Part shown: positions 1 through 5,189 of the stretch, piece by piece | Layout of the letters: each line of letters begins with the position of its first letter | Position numbering within the stretch: the stretch's first letter is position 1 | NCBI GenBank assembly: GCA_002336465.1 | Contig: DDEP01000250.1 | Coordinates: forward strand, 1-7,819 | DNA from: Pedobacter sp. UBA1951 | GTDB taxonomy: Bacteria; Bacteroidota; Bacteroidia; Sphingobacteriales; Sphingobacteriaceae | Reading direction: 5' to 3' | Length of the DNA: 7,819 bases | The notes under the pieces: model-generated | What the model was told of the DNA's origin: nothing | What the model saw: only the letters and a program-made list of their open reading frames with translations | Database searches by the model: none | Made by a program: the position numbers and the translations under genes

Positions 1-1
1 A

Positions 2-601
2 TCGATTGAAAATGCAATAGAAGCTCTTCGCGAACAAGGGCACGAGATCACTTATGTTTCATTTGATTTATTAGATTATTTAGTTCCGGCTTATTATGTG
101 CTAACTACTGCCGAAGCATCTTCTAATCTTTCGCGTTATAGCGGCGTACATTTTGGCTACAGAAATACCACAGCAAAAAATCTTACCGATTTATATAAAA
201 CATCGCGGGCAGAAGGCTTTGGAGAAGAAGTAAAACGCCGTATTATGTTGGGTACTTTTGTGCTTAGTGCAGGTTATTATGATGCGTATTACCAGAAAGC
301 GCAACGGGTTCGTAAACTGATCAAAAGTAAAATAGAAGAGCTATTAAATACGAACGATATCTTGTTAAGTCCTGTAACACCAACACCTGCATTTAAAATT
401 GGCGAAAATATTAAGGACCCTTTGCAAATGTACATGGCAGATGTTTATACCGTTTTAGCATCGCTTACAGGTGTGCCAGCTATCGCCTTACCTTTAAGTA
501 GCAATGTAAACGGGTTGCCTTTAAGCGTACAGCTAATGGCTAAACACTTTAATGAACAAGAACTTTTAAACCTATCATATCAGTTTTTAAAAGAAGCTTA
601 G
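2..601 (+). CDS. gatA: Glu-tRNA(Gln)/Asp-tRNA(Asn) amidotransferase subunit A, 3' part (5' end outside window)
   Basis: The reading frame is open from base 2 to a TAG at 599-601 and gives the last 199 residues of GatA, an amidase-signature enzyme. In the GatCAB complex GatA releases ammonia from glutamine, which GatB uses to convert Glu-tRNA(Gln) or Asp-tRNA(Asn) to the amide form in the cytoplasm. Family hallmarks seen are LVPAYYVLTTAEASSNLSRY (fragment residues 27-46), the block RIMLGTFVLSAGYYDAYY (80-97), LLSPVTPTPAFKIGE (121-135) and GVPAIALPLS near residues 157-166, which is the C-terminal amidase strand region. GatA is usually about 475-485 residues, so roughly 60% of the gene, including the Ser-Ser-Lys catalytic triad, lies upstream. 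The GTG at 98 is not the start, because conserved GatA sequence continues in frame before it. The C-terminus looks intact. The AEASSNL block and the YYDAYY block separate it from generic amidases. Confidence 0.93.
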   Translation, partial: SIENAIEALREQGHEITYVSFDLLDYLVPAYYVLTTAEASSNLSRYSGVHFGYRNTTAKNLTDLYKTSRAEGFGEEVKRRIMLGTFVLSAGYYDAYYQKAQRVRKLIKSKIEELLNTNDILLSPVTPTPAFKIGENIKDPLQMYMADVYTVLASLTGVPAIALPLSSNVNGLPLSVQLMAKHFNEQELLNLSYQFLKEA

Positions 602-616
602 CGTAAGTTAAGCATC

Positions 617-621
617 GGAGG
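617..621 (+). promoter_or_regulatory. Shine-Dalgarno GGAGG deciding the transglycosylase start
   Basis: GGAGG lies 8 bases upstream of the ATG at 630, a normal spacing, but only 2 bases upstream of the in-frame TTG at 624. This favours ATG 630. Strong Shine-Dalgarno sites are uncommon in Bacteroidota, and none of the other starts in this window has one. Confidence 0.55.
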
Positions 622-629
622 CTTTGTTT

Positions 630-2027
630 ATGAAGAAAATCTTACTTACTATTCTTATATTTTGTAGTTCATTAAGTGTTTTTTCTCAATTAAAGGTTAA
701 GCACCTAACTCCCGATTCTTTGGGCCAAGAAAAGCATACAGATACTACGGCCGTTCCTGAACTGGGGCAGGCTATCCTAACCTACAATCAGAACTATATC
801 TATAAACTGCGTTTAGATTCTATACAGCAAACCGTACCGTTAACCTATAATGAATTTGTTCAGAGTTATATAGATATCTATTCAAAAAGGAAAGATATGT
901 ATGGTAAAATGTTGGGCTTGTCTAACTACTATTTTCCCATATTTGAACAAGCACTTAAAGCTTACAATATCCCATCAGAAATCAAGTATCTCCCGATTAT
1001 AGAATCCTCAATGAACCCTCATGCCATTTCAAGAGTGGGCGCAACTGGTTTGTGGCAGTTCATGTTTGGCACGGCAAAAGGTTATGGGCTTAACATGGAT
1101 AATTTTGTTGATGAAAGAAAAGATCCTGTACAGGCTAGCTATGCGGCGGCGGCTTATTTTAGAGATGCCTATAACGAGTTAGGCGACTGGTTGTTGGCAA
1201 TAGCGGCATACAATTGCGGAAAAGGCAATGTTACACGAGCCATAGATAAAGCAGGATCAAATGATTTTTGGCAAATAAGACCATATTTACCTAAAGAAAC
1301 GAGAGATTACGTGCCTGCATTTATTGCTGCGGTTTATGTAATGCAATATGCAGACCGACATGAAATTACAGCGCAGAACAATTCATTTAGCTTTAAAACA
1401 GATAGCATCATGGTAACCAAGTTCGTTGCGCTAAATGATTTGGCTAAAGCGATCAACTATGATTCTACTACATTGGCGGCATTAAATCCTTCATATAAAA
1501 AATTTATCGTGAATGGCACCTCTGAAGTACCTAAACGTGTAATTATTCCAAAAGTTGATCATACCTATTATGCTAAAATTTTTGAAGTTGTAAATGCAGA
1601 TTTAGAGATAGACAGAACTTTAACAGCAGCTACAACAGATGATGTTAGAGAGTTAAGAAAGCTAAACAAAGCTCCTCTAAAAAGTCAAGAAAATAAAGCA
1701 CAGACCCATAATGTAAAAGCAGGAGAAACCCTAACGGCCATTGCCAATAAATATGGCGTAGAAGTACAGGATATAAAAGTTTGGAATAAACTAAGCGAGA
1801 CATCCATCATACCTGGCCAAAAATTGGTTGTGGCTAAAAATGCCGACAGCCTAAAGAATGGCAAAAATAAACCTGCAAGTAAACCAATGGTTTATAAGGT
1901 AGAGGTAGGAGATACATTGTTTGCTATCGCCGAAAAATTTAAAGGGGCAACAGTAGAAGCTATCCAGAAATTGAATGGACTTAAAGGTCACGTCATTAAA
2001 GTAGGCATGCTTTTAAAAATTATGTAA
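630..2027 (+). CDS. mltD: MltD-like membrane-bound/periplasmic lytic murein transglycosylase with LysM modules
   Basis: A 465-residue exported enzyme predicted to cleave peptidoglycan glycan strands, forming 1,6-anhydro-muropeptides during wall remodelling. Numbered from ATG 630, it starts with a signal peptide (MKKILLTILIFCSSLSVFSQ, likely cut after Ser19). It has no lipobox, unlike E. coli MltD, which is a lipoprotein. The SLT domain spans about 105-240: the catalytic Glu is E125 in LPIIESSMNPHAIS, followed by GLWQF (140-144) and AYNCGKGNV (193-201). Residues about 262-307 resemble a degenerate LysM-like module (NDLAKAI, then AALNPSYKKF and a VIIPK strand). Two clear LysM repeats follow at about 359-402 (VKAGETLTAIANKYGV) and 422-464 (VEVGDTLFAIAEKF). 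ATG 630 is chosen over TTG 624 because of GGAGG at 617-621 and because it places the Lys pair at the N-terminus. The gene follows gatA by 28 bases, so cotranscription is likely. The assignment to the SLT/LysM family is firm. Orthology to E. coli mltD is by architecture only. Confidence 0.9.
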   Translation: MKKILLTILIFCSSLSVFSQLKVKHLTPDSLGQEKHTDTTAVPELGQAILTYNQNYIYKLRLDSIQQTVPLTYNEFVQSYIDIYSKRKDMYGKMLGLSNYYFPIFEQALKAYNIPSEIKYLPIIESSMNPHAISRVGATGLWQFMFGTAKGYGLNMDNFVDERKDPVQASYAAAAYFRDAYNELGDWLLAIAAYNCGKGNVTRAIDKAGSNDFWQIRPYLPKETRDYVPAFIAAVYVMQYADRHEITAQNNSFSFKTDSIMVTKFVALNDLAKAINYDSTTLAALNPSYKKFIVNGTSEVPKRVIIPKVDHTYYAKIFEVVNADLEIDRTLTAATTDDVRELRKLNKAPLKSQENKAQTHNVKAGETLTAIANKYGVEVQDIKVWNKLSETSIIPGQKLVVAKNADSLKNGKNKPASKPMVYKVEVGDTLFAIAEKFKGATVEAIQKLNGLKGHVIKVGMLLKIM

Positions 2028-2129
2028 ACTCTGCCAGTTTTGCCTAAGGTTTATTGACACCTATTAGTAGCGTAAATAATTCATATCTCTTTAAAAATAA
2101 GTTGTTTTTCACAAATAACATCTGCATAT

Positions 2130-2160
2130 TGGCTGTTGCTTAATAAACCAGCCATCTTTT
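2130..2160 (+). terminator. Candidate intrinsic terminator downstream of the transglycosylase gene
   Basis: TGGCTG (2130-2135) pairs perfectly with CAGCCA (2149-2154). Two further T-A pairs are possible inside if one C is bulged. The loop is about 13 bases or less, and TCTTTT follows directly (2155-2160). The stem is short and lies about 100 bases after the stop at 2027, so the call is moderate. It would end the gatA-transglycosylase transcript before maeB. Confidence 0.45.
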
Positions 2161-2253
2161 GCGTAAGCGCTAAAATTAAGCTAAAGAGGAGTTTCAATTT
2201 CATTTAAAACAATAACTAATTCGAAAAAGAAACCTTATCATTAGTAAAAATTG

Positions 2254-2261
2254 TAAATTTG
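2254..2261 (+). promoter_or_regulatory. Candidate Bacteroidota -7 promoter element upstream of maeB
   Basis: TAAATTTG matches the Bacteroidota primary sigma -7 consensus TAnnTTTG. It lies 25 bases before the maeB ATG, which would give a short leader of about 20 bases. I see no good TTTG/TTG -33 element at the usual 17-23 base spacing (the region reads AACCTTATCA), so support rests on the -7 element and its position. If real, it drives the maeB-ruvA-sprA unit. Confidence 0.4.
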
Positions 2262-2286
2262 ACCGCACACAAGAATTAAGAAGAAA

Positions 2287-4584
2287 ATGAGCAAGACAAA
2301 TAGAAAACAAGACGCTTTAGACTATCACTCACAAGGAAGACCGGGAAAGATAGAGGTAATACCAACTAAACCTTATTCTTCTCAAAGAGATTTGACTTTA
2401 GCCTATTCTCCGGGTGTAGCAGAGCCTTGTTTAAAAATTGCAGAAAATAAAGAAGACGTTTATAAATATACATCAAAAGGTAATTTGGTAGCAGTGATCA
2501 GTAACGGTACTGCTGTTTTAGGATTAGGAGATATTGGCCCTGAAGGTGGTAAACCTGTTATGGAAGGGAAAGGATTGCTATTTAAGATCTTTGCCGATAT
2601 TGATGTTTTTGACTTGGAATTAGATACCAAGAACGTAGATGAGTTTGTAAGAATTGTAAAGGCGCTAGAGCCTACTTTTGGAGGGGTTAACCTTGAAGAT
2701 ATCAAAGCACCAGAGTGTTTTGAGATTGAACGTCGCCTTAAAGAAGAAATGAACATTCCGGTTATGCACGATGACCAGCATGGTACGGCAATCATTTCTG
2801 CAGCAGCGTTGTTAAACGCTTGCGAATTGCAAAAAAAGAAAATAGATAAAGTTAAGATTGTAGTAAACGGAGCAGGGGCAGCAGCTATTTCTTGTTCACG
2901 TTTATATGTTTCATTAGGAGCTAAAAAAGAAAATATCGTAATGTGCGACAGAAGCGGGGTAATCCGTGCTGATCGTGAAAAATTAGATCCTATTAAAGCA
3001 GAGTTTGTAACCAAACGTGATTTACATACACTTGCTGATGCAATGAAAGATTCTGATGTGTTCATTGGTCTTTCTTCAGCAGATTGTGTAAGCGTTGAGA
3101 TGCTAAACTCAATGGCCAAAAATCCTATTGTAATGGCCATGGCTAATCCTAACCCTGAAATTGCTTACGAAATAGCCATAAAATCACGTAAGGATATCAT
3201 TATGGCAACCGGAAGATCTGATTATCCTAATCAGGTAAACAACGTTCTGGGTTTCCCTTATATTTTTAGAGGAGCATTAGATGTACGGGCTACTGCCATT
3301 AATGAGGAAATGAAGATTGCTGCTGTTAGAGCTATCGCAGAATTGGCTAAAAAGTCGGTTCCAGAGGCTGTAAATATGGCTTATAACGTAAAAAACCTAA
3401 AATTTGGTAAAGATTATATCATTCCTAAGCCAACAGATTTTAGGTTAATGACCAATGTATCTATTGCAGTAGCGAAAGCAGCGATAGAAAGCGGCGTTGC
3501 ACGTAAAGTAATTACCGATTGGGATGCATATGCTGAAGAGTTAAAAGCTCGTTTAGGCGGAGATGATGCACTAATGCGTGCAGTAACTACCAAAGCTAAA
3601 ACAGATCCTAAGCGTGTGGTTTTTGCAGAGGCAGATAATTACAAGATCTTAAAAGCAGCACAGATCGTTAAGGATGATAATATCGCTATCCCTATTTTAT
3701 TAGGTAATAAGGAAAGAATACAAACGATTATTGAAGAGAATGCACTTGAACTTGAAGGCGTTCAGATCATAGATCCATTGCAAGAAGCTGAGCGCATCAA
3801 AAGATATGCACAAGCACTTTACGAAAAACGTCAGCGCAGAGGGGTTACTTTAATTGAGGCTACCAAGTTTATGCGCGACAGAAACTACTTTGGTGCATCG
3901 ATGGTTGAGTTTGGTGAGGCTGATGCTATGATTTCAGGACTTACTAAAAATTATGCATCAACGATTAAACCTGCCTTACATGTGATCGGAACCGAGCAAG
4001 GTGTAAACCGTGTTGCCGGTATGTACATGATGATGACCCAAAAAGGCCCGGTATTTTTTGGCGATACCACAGTTAATGTAGATCCTACGGTTGAAGAATT
4101 GGTAGATATTACTTTGTTAATTGAGAAATCAGTTCGTAAATTCAACGTATATCCAAGAATAGCCATGTTGTCTTATTCTAACTTTGGTTCAAACCAAGGC
4201 GATATACCGGAGAAAACACGTAAAGCCGTAAAAATTCTTCATGAAAAATATCCAGATATTATTGTAGATGGAGAGATGCAGGGTAATTTTGCCATTAACA
4301 GTACTATGCTGAAAGACAACTTCCCTTTTAGCCGTTTAGCTGATGCACCTGCAAATACTTTGGTATTCCCTAACCTAGAATCGGGTAACATAGCTTATAA
4401 GTTATTGCAAGAATTAGGTGGAGCAGAAGCCGTTGGACCAATATTGCTAGGAATGAAGAAACCTGTACATATTGTTCAATTAGGCAGTTCGGTTAGAGAA
4501 ATTGTGAACATGATTACCATAGCCGTGGTTGACAGCCAGTCTAAAAGTGAGATTGATAACCAAAAGAAAAAAGGTAAACGCTAA
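2287..4584 (+). CDS. maeB: Malic enzyme of the MaeB type (malic enzyme fused to phosphotransacetylase-like domain)
   Basis: A 765-residue cytoplasmic enzyme that oxidatively decarboxylates malate to pyruvate and CO2 with reduction of NAD(P). Its length matches E. coli MaeB (about 760). The malic domain (about 1-425) shows the catalytic Tyr in LAYSPGVAEP (Y40), the catalytic Lys in KPVMEGKGLLFK (K95), metal ligands in LEDIKAPECFE (E137, D138) and HDDQHGTA (D162/D163), and a dinucleotide-binding NGAGAAA (194-200). The C-terminal PTA/PTB-like domain (about 440-750) has LSYSNFGSNQG (628-638), DGEMQGNFAI (661-670) and NLESGNIAYKLLQELGG (696-712). In characterised MaeB proteins this domain is regulatory, binding acetyl-CoA, and is not an active phosphotransacetylase. 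Here the catalytic positions are also replaced (see finding). NAD versus NADP preference cannot be decided by eye. The ATG at 2287 follows an A-rich stretch with no Shine-Dalgarno. The C-terminus ends in a basic tail (KKKGKR). It is followed by ruvA after 9 bases, so it is the likely first gene of an operon. Confidence 0.95.
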   Translation: MSKTNRKQDALDYHSQGRPGKIEVIPTKPYSSQRDLTLAYSPGVAEPCLKIAENKEDVYKYTSKGNLVAVISNGTAVLGLGDIGPEGGKPVMEGKGLLFKIFADIDVFDLELDTKNVDEFVRIVKALEPTFGGVNLEDIKAPECFEIERRLKEEMNIPVMHDDQHGTAIISAAALLNACELQKKKIDKVKIVVNGAGAAAISCSRLYVSLGAKKENIVMCDRSGVIRADREKLDPIKAEFVTKRDLHTLADAMKDSDVFIGLSSADCVSVEMLNSMAKNPIVMAMANPNPEIAYEIAIKSRKDIIMATGRSDYPNQVNNVLGFPYIFRGALDVRATAINEEMKIAAVRAIAELAKKSVPEAVNMAYNVKNLKFGKDYIIPKPTDFRLMTNVSIAVAKAAIESGVARKVITDWDAYAEELKARLGGDDALMRAVTTKAKTDPKRVVFAEADNYKILKAAQIVKDDNIAIPILLGNKERIQTIIEENALELEGVQIIDPLQEAERIKRYAQALYEKRQRRGVTLIEATKFMRDRNYFGASMVEFGEADAMISGLTKNYASTIKPALHVIGTEQGVNRVAGMYMMMTQKGPVFFGDTTVNVDPTVEELVDITLLIEKSVRKFNVYPRIAMLSYSNFGSNQGDIPEKTRKAVKILHEKYPDIIVDGEMQGNFAINSTMLKDNFPFSRLADAPANTLVFPNLESGNIAYKLLQELGGAEAVGPILLGMKKPVHIVQLGSSVREIVNMITIAVVDSQSKSEIDNQKKKGKR

Positions 4585-4593
4585 TACACAAAT

Positions 4594-5178
4594 ATGTACG
4601 ATTATATTGATGGAAGACTAGCTTTTAAAGGCCCCACTTATATTGTAATTGATGTAGGTGGTATAGGTTATCATATCAATATTTCATTAAACACATACAG
4701 CGTTTTGGGAGATAAGGAGCGGTGTAAAATTTATACTTGGCTTCACATCAAAGAAGACGCACATACAATTTACGGATTTGCAGATGAAGGAGAGCGTAAG
4801 CTCTTCTTACATCTGATTTCTGTATCGGGTATAGGTCCAACTACAGCAAGAATGATGTTGTCATCAATGTCGCCGGCAGAGATACAACAGGCAATAATAA
4901 GCGCCAATGTTGCAGTTATTCAGAAAATAAAAGGTATAGGAGCAAAATCTGCACAGCGCATCATATTAGAATTACAAGATAAATTGAAAAAAGATGGCAT
5001 AGAATCATTAATTTCAATGCCAATTCATAATACAATTAAAGATGAAGCGTTATCAGCTTTAGTCATGTTGGGCTTTGGTAAGCAAGTTGCCGAAAAAGCA
5101 TTAGATAATGTGACAAAAAAAGCTGAAGGAAGTTTGACGGTTGAGCAGATGATTAAGGAAGCATTAAAAAACCTATAA
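4594..5178 (+). CDS. ruvA: Holliday junction branch migration complex subunit RuvA
   Basis: A complete 194-residue RuvA, close to the usual 190-205. RuvA tetramers bind Holliday junctions and load the RuvB hexameric motor for branch migration in recombinational repair. The N-terminal OB-fold domain (about 1-63) starts with MYDYIDGRLAFKGPTYIVID and carries GGIGYHI (22-28). The acidic pin residues that sit at the junction centre are present in HIKEDAHTIYGF (E54, D55). Domain II has two helix-hairpin-helix motifs, SVSGIGPTTARMML (76-89) and KIKGIGAKSAQRIILEL (111-127). Domain III (about 147-194) has the DEALSALVMLGFGKQVAEKA pattern that contacts RuvB. The ATG at 4594 needs no alternative, because the conserved N-terminus starts there. 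It lies 9 bases after maeB and 11 bases before the sprA start, so translational coupling or at least cotranscription is likely. No Shine-Dalgarno is visible. ruvB and ruvC are not in the window. Confidence 0.97.
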   Translation: MYDYIDGRLAFKGPTYIVIDVGGIGYHINISLNTYSVLGDKERCKIYTWLHIKEDAHTIYGFADEGERKLFLHLISVSGIGPTTARMMLSSMSPAEIQQAIISANVAVIQKIKGIGAKSAQRIILELQDKLKKDGIESLISMPIHNTIKDEALSALVMLGFGKQVAEKALDNVTKKAEGSLTVEQMIKEALKNL

Positions 5179-5189
5179 ACAATTTACCT

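Larger units (their letters stand above)
2028..2286. other. Intergenic region between the transglycosylase gene and maeB
   Basis: This is the only sizeable non-coding gap in the window. It is AT-rich, and I find no open frame with a believable start on the plus strand. It contains a hairpin with a T-run (2130-2160) and a TAnnTTTG -7 motif (2254-2261), so it appears to separate two transcription units. I see no tRNA, riboswitch or long repeat in it. Confidence 0.6.

Noticed and set aside
98..100. GTG at 98 as the start of a short amidase-like gene
   Set aside because: Conserved GatA sequence runs in frame upstream from base 2, so this is an internal Val codon of a gene cut by the window edge.
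624..632. TTG at 624 as start of the transglycosylase
   Set aside because: Only 2 bases separate it from GGAGG, and it would add Met-Phe before the normal signal-peptide start. ATG 630 has proper spacing.
2047..2062. AGGT...ACCT hairpin just after the transglycosylase stop
   Set aside because: Only 4 bp of stem with an 8-base loop and no T-run; too weak for a terminator compared with 2130-2160.
2460..3140. Minus-strand open frame of 226 codons opposite maeB
   Set aside because: It lies fully inside the well-supported malic enzyme domain on the other strand. Its translation is Ser/Thr/Pro-rich with no recognisable motif, as expected from an antisense shadow.
3951..4166. Minus-strand open frame of 71 codons opposite the MaeB C-terminal domain
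   Set aside because: Antisense shadow of conserved coding sequence, with no family signature or separate start signals.
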